A stretch of DNA of 64,000 bases from Pectobacterium cacticida. GTDB lineage: Bacteria > Pseudomonadota > Gammaproteobacteria > Enterobacterales > Enterobacteriaceae. The stretch covers positions 124,001-188,000 of the forward strand of contig NZ_CP133656.1 of the NCBI RefSeq assembly GCF_036885195.1, in the 5' to 3' direction. Positions 55,758 to 64,000 of this stretch are shown in pieces. Position 1 is the stretch's first letter. Each line of letters starts with the position of its first letter. The position numbers and the translations under genes were made by a program. Under the pieces are notes generated by a model. The model searched no databases and was not told the DNA's origin. It saw nothing but the letters and a program-made list of their open reading frames with translations.

Positions 55758-57344
55758 TTAGAAACCTGCCGCGCTGCCATTGCTGCGGGGATCGAAAGCG
55801 CCCTCCAGCATACCGCTGGTGTGCCGCACGATGGCGCCGGCGTGGCCGACGGTTTCACTAAAGCTACCCAGCAGCTCGACATCGTGGCCTAACTGGCGCA
55901 GGGCATCCACCGTGGCGGGCTGAAAGCGATCTTCAATCTTTAGCGTATCGGAGGGCTGCCCCCAGGTGCGCCCTAATAGCCAGCGTGGCGCGGTAATCGC
56001 CTGTTGCAGCGGCAGACCTTGCTGAACGTGACGAATAAAGAGGGCGGCCTGCGTCTGCGGCTGCCCGTCTCCTCCCATTGAGCCGTAGACCATCGTTCGC
56101 CCATCGGATAGCCGTGCGGCCGCGGGGTTTAATGTATGAAAAGGCTGTTTACCCGGCTCCAACGCCAACAGATGTGCGGGATCGAGGCTGAACGATGCGC
56201 CGCGGTTCTGCCACAGCACGCCGGTTCCCGGCAGCACGACGCCGCTGCCGAATTCGTGGTAAATACTTTGAATGAATGAGACACAGAGCCCGCTGCTGTC
56301 ACAGACGCCCATCCAGACGGTGTCACCAGGGCCTTTGCCTTCCCCCCACGGTGCGGCTTTTCGCGTATCGATCTGTTTTGCTAGTCTATCTAGCGTGTCA
56401 CTTTCTAGCAGTGCCTGCACAGATTGTGTCATCAGTTTAGGATCGGTAATAAAACGGTCGCGTAAGCCAAACGCTAGCTTTGTGGATTCCACGATACGAT
56501 GGATCGTCTGACTATCGCTCAGATCGGCCATTTCCAGACGATCGGTCAGACCGAGGATCGCCAGAGAGACCAAACCCTGTGTCGGTGGCGCGAGATTATA
56601 GATATCGCCTTTACTGTGTTTGAGCACCAGCGGCGCCGTGCGTTTGGCGTGATAATTCGCCAGATCGGCTGCCGTCAACGGCATACCGATTAGCGCCATC
56701 TGTGCCGATAGTCGAGCGGCGACAGAGCCACGATAAAAACTGTCCAACCCTTCAATGCTCAGCGTGGTTAAGGTCTCGGCTAAATCAGGTTGCGTAAAAC
56801 GGCTGCCTGCGCGTGGAATCGTTCCCTGTGGCATAAACAGCCGACTAAAGGCCGGATTATCGCTCAGTTCATGGTAATGCTGGGTGAGCGCATCTTCTTG
56901 TGATTGGGTGACGGGGATACCGTCCGCCGCATAGCGAATCGCGTCAGACAGTAAACGAGCGAGCGGGAGCGTTTCACCCCCCAGCTCCTGAGCGATTTTT
57001 AGCGCTTCCTGCCAGCCGCCGACCGTACCCGCTACCGTCAGCGCCGCGTTAGGGCCGCGATGCGGAATACGGCTTTCGCCCTGATAGCGTTCACGGCTGG
57101 CCAGCGACCCCGCGGCTCCGCTGGCGTCGATGGCGATAGGTTCACCATGTGGCGGCACAATCAGCCAAAACCCATCGCCGCCAATGCCATTCATATGCGG
57201 ATACACCACGGCGATGGTTGCCGCTGCGGCGACCATCGCTTCAATGGCGTTACCGCCTTCACGCAGGATCGCTACTGCGCTGGCGCTGGCTAAATGATGA
57301 GGCGCAACCGCCATGCCCAGCGGAGCGATATTGCTTTGCATCAT
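55758..57344 (-). CDS. hpxW: Oxamate amidohydrolase proenzyme HpxW
   Basis: Ntn-hydrolase of the gamma-glutamyltransferase superfamily; the Klebsiella homologue hydrolyses oxamate to oxalate and ammonia. The 528-residue precursor should self-cleave before the conserved Thr at about 342 (GPGDTVWMGV), creating the N-terminal nucleophile of the small subunit; GSMGGDGQPQTQAALF is the conserved glycine-rich motif. There is no signal peptide, unlike periplasmic Ggt, so it is cytoplasmic. First gene of hpxWXYZ, with AGGAG upstream and a sigma-54-type promoter. Confidence 0.9.
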   Translation of the reverse strand: MMQSNIAPLGMAVAPHHLASASAVAILREGGNAIEAMVAAAATIAVVYPHMNGIGGDGFWLIVPPHGEPIAIDASGAAGSLASRERYQGESRIPHRGPNAALTVAGTVGGWQEALKIAQELGGETLPLARLLSDAIRYAADGIPVTQSQEDALTQHYHELSDNPAFSRLFMPQGTIPRAGSRFTQPDLAETLTTLSIEGLDSFYRGSVAARLSAQMALIGMPLTAADLANYHAKRTAPLVLKHSKGDIYNLAPPTQGLVSLAILGLTDRLEMADLSDSQTIHRIVESTKLAFGLRDRFITDPKLMTQSVQALLESDTLDRLAKQIDTRKAAPWGEGKGPGDTVWMGVCDSSGLCVSFIQSIYHEFGSGVVLPGTGVLWQNRGASFSLDPAHLLALEPGKQPFHTLNPAAARLSDGRTMVYGSMGGDGQPQTQAALFIRHVQQGLPLQQAITAPRWLLGRTWGQPSDTLKIEDRFQPATVDALRQLGHDVELLGSFSETVGHAGAIVRHTSGMLEGAFDPRSNGSAAGF

Positions 57345-57405
57345 GCTAAAAAACTCCTATATGCATTTATGTAGGGTGCGGTTTCTTCACGTTACGCTAG
57401 CTATA

Positions 57406-57422
57406 AGCAAACGGCGTTCCAG
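57406..57422 (-). promoter_or_regulatory. Candidate sigma-54 promoter of hpxWXYZ
   Basis: The minus strand reads CTGGAACGCCGTTTGCT: GG at -24 and GC at -12 with exactly 10 bases between, close to the consensus TGGCACG-N4-TTGCW (one mismatch in the -24 block). Transcription from about 57395 leaves a 50-nt leader to hpxW. Confidence 0.6.
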
Positions 57423-57543
57423 TTTTGGCCTACGAATAAAAGTCGTCTTGTGGCGGGAAGAGTCTCTGTATCATCCCGATACTCCTATGTTATGTTCTGC
57501 GGCATGAAACAAACGTTACAGCAAGGCTAATGAGTGTAAGCGG

Positions 57544-58383
57544 ATGAGACACATAGACGAACGATTACGGGATAGCTATAGCGAACTTTCCCCACAGGAG
57601 CAGCGTGTCGCGGATTTTATCTTTGATCATTTCGACGATCTCATTAGCTACAATAGCGCCGAACTCGCGCGACTGAGTGGCGTCTCTAAGGCAACCGTTA
57701 GCCGTCTGTTCAAACGGTTGGGCTATCCCAGCTATCGTGATATGCGTGATGAACTGCGCACGCTACGCCAGAGCGGAATGCCGCTGGCGGATAACCGCGA
57801 TGCGGTGCAGGGCAATACGCTGCTGGCGCGCCATTACAAACAGGAAATGGCCAACCTTACGCAGTGGATCAATCAGATCGACCCCGTACAGTTTGGCGCC
57901 GTGATTCAAGCGCTGATGCAGGCGCAACGCCTGTGTTTGATAGGTCTGCGTAATAGCTATCCGGTGGCGCTACACCTGCGTCAACAACTACTCCAGATTC
58001 GCCAGCAGGTGGCATTGTTAGCGCAACCGGGGCAGACGCTATCCGAGGAGTTAGTCGATCTGACGGAGCAGGATGTGGTGATTGTCGTGGCTTTTCGCCG
58101 CCGTCCACGCCTTATTCAGCCACTACTGGAGCAATTACAAAAGCGCAGCGTGCCTGTGCTGCTGTTGTGTGAACCGCAGAGTAGCGCGCTGATGTCACTA
58201 GCAACCTGGTCGTTGAACGTCCCGCTGGACAGCGTTTCGGCGTTTGACAGCTATTCATCCGCGATGAGTCTGGTGAATGTCATCAGTAACGCGCTACTGC
58301 ATGAAATGCTGCGTGACGGACGCCAACGCATTCACCAGATCGCGGATCTTTATGGTGAACTGGGGGAGCTTGAGCAACGCTAA
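57544..58383 (+). CDS. hpxU: RpiR/MurR-family regulator HpxU
   Basis: 279-residue regulator with an N-terminal HTH_6 domain (ELARLSGVSKATVSRLFKRLGYPSYRDMRDELR) and a C-terminal SIS domain (about 115-250), which in most family members binds phosphosugars. It is divergent from hpxW and precedes the ABC transporter genes, so it probably controls one or both arms of the cluster. The effector is unknown. The gene name follows the Klebsiella cluster and is tentative. Confidence 0.8.
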   Translation: MRHIDERLRDSYSELSPQEQRVADFIFDHFDDLISYNSAELARLSGVSKATVSRLFKRLGYPSYRDMRDELRTLRQSGMPLADNRDAVQGNTLLARHYKQEMANLTQWINQIDPVQFGAVIQALMQAQRLCLIGLRNSYPVALHLRQQLLQIRQQVALLAQPGQTLSEELVDLTEQDVVIVVAFRRRPRLIQPLLEQLQKRSVPVLLLCEPQSSALMSLATWSLNVPLDSVSAFDSYSSAMSLVNVISNALLHEMLRDGRQRIHQIADLYGELGELEQR

Positions 58384-58405
58384 TGGGGCGTTAAATTGGT
58401 GCTAT

Positions 58406-58421
58406 TGCACCATAATGATGC
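58406..58421 (+). promoter_or_regulatory. Candidate NtrC binding site
   Basis: TGCACCATAATGATGC matches the NtrC dyad (TGCACCAACATGGTGC in glnA) at 13 of 16 positions. It lies about 190 bp upstream of the -24 element of the downstream sigma-54-type promoter, an acceptable enhancer distance. Confidence 0.4.
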
Positions 58422-58608
58422 GTTTTGCCGATTATTATATAGCCATGCAGATCGTTTCGGGCGTGATAAAACCGGATTATTTTTGTGACATAGCGCTACG
58501 CCCAAAATTTTCACCGATATTGCCTATCCATATCCACCGCTATGCCCTCTTTCAGCATGATGCTCTGCCTTCAACGTCGTTCCTCATCACCAAGCGTACG
58601 AATTTAAT

Positions 58609-58625
58609 CTGGCATGCTCCTTGCT
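58609..58625 (+). promoter_or_regulatory. Candidate sigma-54 promoter of the hpx ABC transporter-hpxJK operon
   Basis: CTGGCATGCTCCTTGCT has GG (58611-58612) and GC (58623-58624) separated by 10 bases, near-perfect for consensus YTGGCACG-N4-TTGCW. Predicted start of transcription is about 58636, 67 bp before the binding-protein gene. Confidence 0.75.
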
Positions 58626-58702
58626 TGGTTTTTGTAACGATAGTTTCAGTGGTCGCTTTATTGAATCTTTCGTTTCAATTATACTTACCGGGGGCAGAAA
58701 CA

Positions 58703-59509
58703 ATGTTGAGCAACAAATTGAGCATCAAAAAAGGGTTACTGGCGTTAATGGGCGCGGCGATGCTATTGGTTCAAGTGGGTAGCGCGATGGCCGATCAGCT
58801 ACAGGATATCGAAAAGCGCGGTGTGCTACGCGTCGCGGTACCGCAAGATTTCCCGCCGTTTGGATCGGTAGGAACCGATCTGCAACCGCAGGGCTATGAT
58901 ATCGATATCGCGCGTTATCTGGCGAAAGAGATGAAACTAAAGTTGCAGTTGGTTCCTGTCACCAGCGCCAACCGCGTGCCGTATCTGCAAACGAATAAGG
59001 TCGATCTGGTGATCTCCAGCCTCGGCAAAAACGCCGAGCGTGAAAAAGTGATCGATTTCAGCCGTGCTTATGCGCCGTTTTTCCTGGGGGTATTTGGTCC
59101 GAAGGACAGCCCTCTGGCATCGTCGGAAGCGCTGGAAGGCAAGAGCATCGGTGTAACGCGCGGTGCGGTAGAAGACATGGTGCTGACGGAAATTGCGCCG
59201 AAGGCTGCACAGGTTAAACGCTACGAAGACAACAACACTACGCTGTCTGCTTATTTGTCAGGGCAGGTGGAATTTGTCGCCACGGGGAATCTGGTCGTGG
59301 CGGCTATCGCTGAACAGAACCCGACGAAAGCGCCAGTAGCGAAGTTTATGCTAAAGGATTCGCCGTGTTACATCGGGCTGAAAAAAGGCGAGTCGGCACT
59401 TAAAGCTAAAGTCGATGCGTTGATCGAAAAGGCAGTGCAGGACAACACGCTCAATAGCCTGTCGGAAAAGTGGTTAAAAGCGCCGTTGCCTGACAGCATC
59501 AAGGCTTAA
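58703..59509 (+). CDS. ABC transporter substrate-binding protein (SBP_bac_3 family), hpx cluster
   Basis: Periplasmic polar amino-acid-type binding protein of 268 residues with a signal peptide (MLSNKLSIKKGLLALMGAAMLLVQVGSAMA). The mature start is LQDIEKRGVLRVAVPQDFPPFG, followed by GYDIDIARYLAKEM and the arginine/aspartate ligand-binding region. The longer frame opening at 58277 runs across the promoter and is rejected. It heads an operon with two permeases, an ATPase, hpxJ and hpxK, so it likely imports a purine-derived ureide such as allantoin, allantoate or oxalurate. Confidence 0.85.
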   Translation: MLSNKLSIKKGLLALMGAAMLLVQVGSAMADQLQDIEKRGVLRVAVPQDFPPFGSVGTDLQPQGYDIDIARYLAKEMKLKLQLVPVTSANRVPYLQTNKVDLVISSLGKNAEREKVIDFSRAYAPFFLGVFGPKDSPLASSEALEGKSIGVTRGAVEDMVLTEIAPKAAQVKRYEDNNTTLSAYLSGQVEFVATGNLVVAAIAEQNPTKAPVAKFMLKDSPCYIGLKKGESALKAKVDALIEKAVQDNTLNSLSEKWLKAPLPDSIKA

Positions 59510-59521
59510 CGGGAGCGAAAT

Positions 59522-60187
59522 ATGACCTATCAGCTTAATTTCCCTGCGCTGTTGCCTTTCTGGTCTGAGTTGTTGGCGGGGTTATGGGTCACCATAGAGT
59601 TGACGGTAATGGCAACGCTCGGCGGCATCGCCTTGGGAATCTGTGGTGCGGCCTTGCGCAGCGGCAAGCCCACCCTGATAGGCCGCTTATGGGGCCTCTA
59701 TGTCGAGCTGATTCGTAATACGCCGTTTGTGGTTCAACTGTTCTTCATCGTTTTTGGCTTGCCGAGTCTGGGCTGGAAACTCACGGCCGGACAGGCGGCG
59801 CTGCTAGCCATGTTGATTAATCTCGGCGCTTACAGTACCGAGATTATCCGTGCGGGCATTCAGGTGACGCCGAAAGGCCAGTGGGAAGCCGCGCGTGTAC
59901 TGGGGTTGACGCGGGCGCAGACTTTTCTGCGCGTAATTTTACCACCCGCGCTTCAGCGTATTTATCCGGCCTTGGTCGGTCAGTGCATCATCGTCATGCT
60001 GGGGTCGTCCGTAGTGTCGCAGGTGTCTTATGAGGAACTGACCTTTGCCGCCAACCTGATTCAGTCGCGCACGTTTTTGAGCTTTGAAGTGTATCTGGTG
60101 ACCACGCTGTGTTATCTGGCGTTGTCCATCCTGATGCGGCAACTCTTACTCCTTGCAGGGCAGCGTTTTTTTAGGAGCCAGCCATGA
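59522..60187 (+). CDS. ABC transporter permease (HisM/GlnP type) 1, hpx cluster
   Basis: 221-residue inner-membrane permease with about five membrane segments, the RNTPFVVQLFFIVFGLP motif after segment 2 and the docking loop QWEAARVLGLTRAQTFLRVILPPALQR. It lies 12 bp after the binding protein and overlaps the second permease by 4 bp (ATGA). Confidence 0.86.
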   Translation: MTYQLNFPALLPFWSELLAGLWVTIELTVMATLGGIALGICGAALRSGKPTLIGRLWGLYVELIRNTPFVVQLFFIVFGLPSLGWKLTAGQAALLAMLINLGAYSTEIIRAGIQVTPKGQWEAARVLGLTRAQTFLRVILPPALQRIYPALVGQCIIVMLGSSVVSQVSYEELTFAANLIQSRTFLSFEVYLVTTLCYLALSILMRQLLLLAGQRFFRSQP

Positions 60188-60840
60188 TGACATTTACCGA
60201 CTGGGATATCGTGCGTAACTTGCTGTTAGCCGCACGGTGGACGCTGCTGTTGTCGTTGACGGCTTTCATCGGCGGCGCGCTGGTGACCTTTCCACTGATG
60301 CTACTGCGTTTAACCAAGCGTAAATGGCTAACGCGTTTTGTACGCGGGTATGTTGAGTTATTTCAGGGGACGCCACTGCTGATGCAGTTGTTTCTCGCCT
60401 TTTTCGGATTGGCGCTGTTTGGCATTGATGTGAGCCCGTGGACGGCGGCGGCGTTAGCGCTGACGTTGTTTACCAGCGCTTTTTTAATCGATATTTGGTG
60501 TGGCAGCGTAGAAGCCTTGCCGAAAGGGCAGTGGGAGGCATCGCGCTGTCTTGGGCTGAATTTCGGCCAGACGCTCTATCGCGTGGTCGCGCCACAGGCG
60601 ATGCGTATTGCCATCGCGCCCACGGTGGGTTTCTCCGTGCAGGTGATCAAGGGCACCGCGCTGGCGTCAATCATTGGGTTTGTTGAGCTGACCAAAGCGG
60701 GAACCATGCTCAATAACGTCACTTATCAGCCATTCAAGGTGTTTGGTCTGGTGGCGTTGGGCTACTTCCTTATGTGCTACCCACTCTCTTACTACAGTCG
60801 CTATCTGGAGAAGAAATTCAATGCCGCTCATCACCATTAA
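60184..60840 (+). CDS. ABC transporter permease (HisM/GlnP type) 2, hpx cluster
   Basis: 218-residue partner permease with the motif FQGTPLLMQLFLAFFGLA and docking loop QWEASRCLGLNFGQTLYRVVAPQAMR. Start at 60184 or 60187 (MM), behind TAGGAG. Its 3' end overlaps the ATPase gene by 20 bp. Confidence 0.86.
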   Translation: MMTFTDWDIVRNLLLAARWTLLLSLTAFIGGALVTFPLMLLRLTKRKWLTRFVRGYVELFQGTPLLMQLFLAFFGLALFGIDVSPWTAAALALTLFTSAFLIDIWCGSVEALPKGQWEASRCLGLNFGQTLYRVVAPQAMRIAIAPTVGFSVQVIKGTALASIIGFVELTKAGTMLNNVTYQPFKVFGLVALGYFLMCYPLSYYSRYLEKKFNAAHHH

Positions 60841-61564
60841 TCAGGTACAAAAATATTACGGTCAGAACCATGTCCTCAAAGGCGTGGATCTTGATATCGA
60901 CGCCGGTGAGGTCATTTCGATCATCGGACGTAGCGGTTCCGGCAAGAGTACCCTTCTGCGTTGCATGAATGGGTTGGAAGGCTATCAGGATGGCAGCATC
61001 AAGCTAAACGGCATGACGGTTACCGATCGCGACTCACAGGCGCGGGAAATTAGCCGTCAAGTGGGAATGGTGTTCCAGAACTTCAATTTGTTTCCGCATA
61101 TGACGGCGCTGGAAAACGTCATGCTGGCGCCGCGCCGCGTGCTGGGTAAAAGCGCCGCGGAATGTCGCGAGTTGGGCGAAAAAATGCTCACTAAAGTCGG
61201 GCTGGGGGAACGTCTGCATTACTATCCCGCCAACCTGTCTGGCGGCCAACAGCAGCGTGTTGCGATTGCCCGCGCGTTGGCGATGAACCCGAAAGTTTTA
61301 CTGTGCGATGAAATTACCTCGGCGCTCGATCCCGAATTAGTCGGCGAAGTGCTGAAAGTGCTGGAGCAGCTCGCGGCGGAAGGGATGACGTTGGTTCTGG
61401 TCACGCATGAAATGAATTTTGCCCGGGAGGTGGGCGATCGCGTGGTGTTTATGCACCAAGGCACCGTCTGGGAGCAGGGTGACAGCAAAACGCTGTTTGC
61501 GAATCCGCAGACGCCGGAATTGAAACAATTTATCGCCTCCGTCCGTGGATTATCAGAAGCGTAG
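60821..61564 (+). CDS. ABC transporter ATP-binding protein (HisP/GlnQ type), hpx cluster
   Basis: 247-residue ATPase with Walker A GRSGSGKST (36-44), signature LSGGQQQR, Walker B VLLCDEITSALDPE and H-loop VTHEMNFA. The ATG at 60821 (MPLITINQVQKYYG) follows TGGAGAAG and is preferred to a longer frame from 60743 inside the permease gene. It completes the importer. Confidence 0.88.
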   Translation: MPLITINQVQKYYGQNHVLKGVDLDIDAGEVISIIGRSGSGKSTLLRCMNGLEGYQDGSIKLNGMTVTDRDSQAREISRQVGMVFQNFNLFPHMTALENVMLAPRRVLGKSAAECRELGEKMLTKVGLGERLHYYPANLSGGQQQRVAIARALAMNPKVLLCDEITSALDPELVGEVLKVLEQLAAEGMTLVLVTHEMNFAREVGDRVVFMHQGTVWEQGDSKTLFANPQTPELKQFIASVRGLSEA

Positions 61565-61648
61565 GGCTGCTGCGCTCATCCGGTATCGGACATAGGCAAC
61601 GGCGGTATTGGGCTGGCCCGTAACATTAATACATTGGAGTACATCAAT

Positions 61649-62893
61649 ATGAATAGCGAACGCTACGCGCAAATTAACCCACCTCATCGTCTACTGATGG
61701 GGCCAGGGCCGATCAATGCCGATCCGCGCGTATTACGGGCCATGGCCAGCCAGTTGGTGGGGCAGTATGACCCGGCGATGACTAATTATATGAATCAGGT
61801 CATGGCGCTTTATCGTCAGCTCTTTCGCACGGAAAACCGCTGGACCATGCTGGTGGATGGCACCTCGCGCGCCGGGATCGAGGCGATCTTAGTATCAGCG
61901 ATTCGTCCTGGTGACAAAGTGTTGGTGCCGGTATTAGGCCGGTTTGGACATCTGCTGTGTGAGATCGCCCGTCGCTGCCGGGCTGAAGTCCATACTATCG
62001 AGGTGCCGTGGGGCGAAGTGTTCTCGCCCGATCGAATTGAGGATGCAATTAAGACGGTTCGCCCACGCCTATTGCTGACGGTGCAGGGCGATACGTCAAC
62101 GACGATGCTGCAACCGCTGGAAGATTTGGGAGAAATTTGTCGCCGACACGGTGTGCTTTTTTACACCGACGCCACGGCCTCGTTTGGTGGAAACCCATTA
62201 GAAACGGACAAATGGGGACTGGATGCGGTGTCTGCTGGATTGCAGAAGTGTCTCGGCGGCCCGTCTGGCAGTTCCCCGATCACGCTGAGTCCGCAGATGG
62301 AAGCGGTGATCCGTCGGCGTAAATGCGTCGAACAGGGGATCCGAACGGACGCGCATCAGAACGGTGATGATGAGATGATCTACTCCAACTATTTCGATCT
62401 CGGCATGGTGATGGATTATTGGGGGCCGGAGCGTCTAAACCACCATACCGAAGCGACAAGCATGCTGTTTGCCGCGCGAGAATGTGCCCGTGTCATCCTT
62501 GAAGAAGGGGTGGACCGCAGCATCGCACGCCATGCGTTGCATGGCAATGCGCTGGTGGCGGGGATTCAGGGGATGGGGCTGGAAACCTTTGGCGATCTCA
62601 AACACAAAATGAATAACGTGCTGGGCGTGGTCATTCCCGATGGCGTTCACGGTGAGCAGGTGCGCAAGCTATTGCTGGAAGATTTCGCCATTGAGATCGG
62701 TACGTCGTTTGGCCCGCTTCAGGGCAAAATCTGGCGCATAGGAACGATGGGCTACAACGCGCGTAAAGATTGTGTAATGCAAACGCTGACGGCGCTTGAG
62801 GCGGTATTAAATCGCCTTGGCTTCCGTACCGTACAAGGTGAGGCGATGCAGGCCGCCTGGAATAGCTATGCGGCGCAAGAGGAATGCGCATGA
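61649..62893 (+). CDS. hpxJ: Ureidoglycine-glyoxylate aminotransferase HpxJ (PucG-like)
   Basis: Class V PLP aminotransferase of 414 residues. In Klebsiella HpxJ converts ureidoglycine and glyoxylate to oxalurate (via an unstable product) and glycine. The PLP lysine is Lys200 in SAGLQKCLGGPSG, with the cofactor-binding Asp in FYTDATASFG. The N-terminus (HRLLMGPGPINADPRVL) is typical of the alanine-glyoxylate aminotransferase group. The ATG at 61649 has a GGAG site; the frame opens five codons earlier. It overlaps hpxK by 4 bp. Confidence 0.9.
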   Translation: MNSERYAQINPPHRLLMGPGPINADPRVLRAMASQLVGQYDPAMTNYMNQVMALYRQLFRTENRWTMLVDGTSRAGIEAILVSAIRPGDKVLVPVLGRFGHLLCEIARRCRAEVHTIEVPWGEVFSPDRIEDAIKTVRPRLLLTVQGDTSTTMLQPLEDLGEICRRHGVLFYTDATASFGGNPLETDKWGLDAVSAGLQKCLGGPSGSSPITLSPQMEAVIRRRKCVEQGIRTDAHQNGDDEMIYSNYFDLGMVMDYWGPERLNHHTEATSMLFAARECARVILEEGVDRSIARHALHGNALVAGIQGMGLETFGDLKHKMNNVLGVVIPDGVHGEQVRKLLLEDFAIEIGTSFGPLQGKIWRIGTMGYNARKDCVMQTLTALEAVLNRLGFRTVQGEAMQAAWNSYAAQEECA

Positions 62894-64000
62894 GTGAAAT
62901 ACTGATGTTGCCCGCCGCAGCGCAAGCGGCGGCCGAACGGATTATGTCACGCTGTGATGCGCTGGCGGAAATCAGTGAAACGTCCGGTCAGTTGACCCGC
63001 GTTTATCTGTCGCCGGAACACCTGCGCGCCAATGCGCGTGTAGGGGAGTGGATGCGTGAAGCGGGAATGACAGTCTGGCAGGATAGCGTAGGCAACATTT
63101 GCGGCCGCTATGATGGGCTCTCGTCGGATGCGCCAGCGCTGCTGTTGGGCTCGCATTTGGATACGGTACGCAATGCAGGTCGTTACGACGGTATGCTAGG
63201 TGTTCTGACGGCGATTGAGGTGGTGCAAGCACTCCATAAACAGGGAATTCGTTTGCCCGTGGCGCTGGAAATCATCGGCTTTGGCGATGAAGAAGGCACA
63301 CGCTTTGGGATTACGTTACTGGGAAGCCGCGGCTTAACGGGGAGTTGGCCAGAAAGCTGGCTAGCGTGTCGGGATGCCGAGGGTATCAGCGTGGCGCAGG
63401 CATTAACGATTGCCGGGTTGGATCCGCTTCAGATTGCGCGAGCCGAGCGCCCGGTTGATGACATTGTCGGCTACCTGGAGCTCCATATTGAACAGGGGCC
63501 GTGTCTTGAGCAGCAGGATTTAGCGCTGGGCGTTGTCACCGCAATCAACGGTGCGCGGCGGCTTAATTGTACATTCCTGGGGCAGGCGGGTCATGCGGGT
63601 ACGGTACCGATGACGCAGCGTCACGATGCGCTGGCGGCGGCGGCGCACTGGATGGCGCAGGCAGAACTTATCACGCAAGAAAGCGATCCTTATCTGGTGG
63701 CGACGTTTGGCACCGTGCAGTGTTTACCGGGCGCGGCGAATGTGATCCCTGGAGAAGTAAAGCTGACGCTGGATATTCGTGGGCCTGAGGATACGGCGCT
63801 GGATGCGTTGTTGGACCGTATTCTGACGCAAGGACAAGCTATCGCGCATCAACGCGGTTGTCAGTTCGACGCACAGGAATATTATCGTATTGCCGCAACC
63901 CGCTGCGATCCCTCCTTACAGTCAGACCTAAACCAGGCGGTGGCGCAGGTTCAGGGACGGACGATAATGTTGCCGAGCGGCGCAGGTCATGACGCCATTG
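62890..64000 (+). CDS. hpxK: Allantoate amidohydrolase HpxK (3' end beyond the window)
   Basis: Metal-dependent M20-family enzyme that hydrolyses allantoate to ureidoglycine, CO2 and ammonia, feeding HpxJ. It starts at ATG 62890 within the hpxJ stop (ATGA) and stays open to the window end (370 codons, a full protein being about 410). Visible motifs are the metal ligands in GSHLDTVRNAGRYDGMLGV (His89, Asp100), the acidic pair in GFGDEEGTRF, LELHIEQGP, GQAGHAGTVPM and the late SGAGHDAI. Confidence 0.92.
   Translation, partial: MSEILMLPAAAQAAAERIMSRCDALAEISETSGQLTRVYLSPEHLRANARVGEWMREAGMTVWQDSVGNICGRYDGLSSDAPALLLGSHLDTVRNAGRYDGMLGVLTAIEVVQALHKQGIRLPVALEIIGFGDEEGTRFGITLLGSRGLTGSWPESWLACRDAEGISVAQALTIAGLDPLQIARAERPVDDIVGYLELHIEQGPCLEQQDLALGVVTAINGARRLNCTFLGQAGHAGTVPMTQRHDALAAAAHWMAQAELITQESDPYLVATFGTVQCLPGAANVIPGEVKLTLDIRGPEDTALDALLDRILTQGQAIAHQRGCQFDAQEYYRIAATRCDPSLQSDLNQAVAQVQGRTIMLPSGAGHDAI

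Noticed and set aside
58396..58412. GGTGC-TATT-GCACC hairpin just before the hpx NtrC-like site as a second NtrC site
   Set aside because: The half-sites are in the wrong orientation (GTGC...GCAC rather than GCAC...GTGC), so only the overlapping TGCACCATAATGATGC is kept.
58277..58702. Long N-terminal extension of the hpx binding protein
   Set aside because: It would overlap hpxU and span the sigma-54-type promoter; the signal peptide begins at 58703.

Overview
The window reads as chromosome of a soft-rot enterobacterium (Pectobacteriaceae, most likely Pectobacterium or a close relative such as Brenneria or Dickeya). This rests on a complete enterobacterial 16S rRNA, E. coli-like gene blocks (hslV-ftsN-cytR-priA-rpmE, metJBL, oxyR-sthA-fabR-yijD-trmA-btuB-murI-rrn, pssA-pat-tapT-trxC-yfiF, emrRAB-ygaHZY-proXWV), an ERIC element, and insertions unlike E. 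coli. The genus is inference; the order is secure.

Layout. 1-5.7 kb: protease, division, CytR regulator, replication restart and ribosomal protein genes. 5.7-8.6 kb: a three-gene FecCD/BtuF-type metal or metal-chelate ABC importer on the minus strand with a strong Zur-like operator. 8.7-12.8 kb: metJ and metBL around tandem MetJ boxes. 13.2-19.1 kb: a six-gene operon (ABC ATPase, binding protein, two permeases, LacI regulator, GpdQ/CpdA-type phosphodiesterase) behind a Pho box, suggesting organophosphate scavenging. 19.3-28.5 kb: metF, oxyR, sthA, fabR, yijD, trmA, btuB (cobalamin riboswitch plus a possible MetJ operator) and murI. 28.5-34.4 kb: a complete rRNA operon, 16S-tRNA-Glu-23S-5S-tRNA-Thr-5S, with an unusual structured insert between 23S and the first 5S.

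34.6-49.1 kb: pssA, pat, tapT, trxC, yfiF, emrBA and emrR, the valine exporter ygaZH, an intact ygaY-type MFS transporter, and an exported lactonase-like beta-propeller. 49.3-52.9 kb: the proVWX glycine betaine/proline importer, with an ERIC element between proW and proX. 52.9-53.75 kb is non-coding. 53.75-64 kb: a late purine (oxalurate/oxamate/allantoate) nitrogen-salvage cluster, hpxZYXW divergent from an RpiR regulator, a polar amino-acid-type ABC transporter, hpxJ and a truncated hpxK.

Themes. Nutrient-limitation signals stand out: Zur-type (zinc), PhoB-type (phosphate), MetJ (methionine), B12 riboswitch (cobalamin), and two divergent sigma-54-type promoters with an NtrC-like site (nitrogen) over the hpx cluster. 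No prophage, CRISPR array or complete insertion sequence was seen. The only mobile-element traces are an IS608-like right-end hairpin, ERIC-type repeats and a structured repeat inside the rRNA operon.
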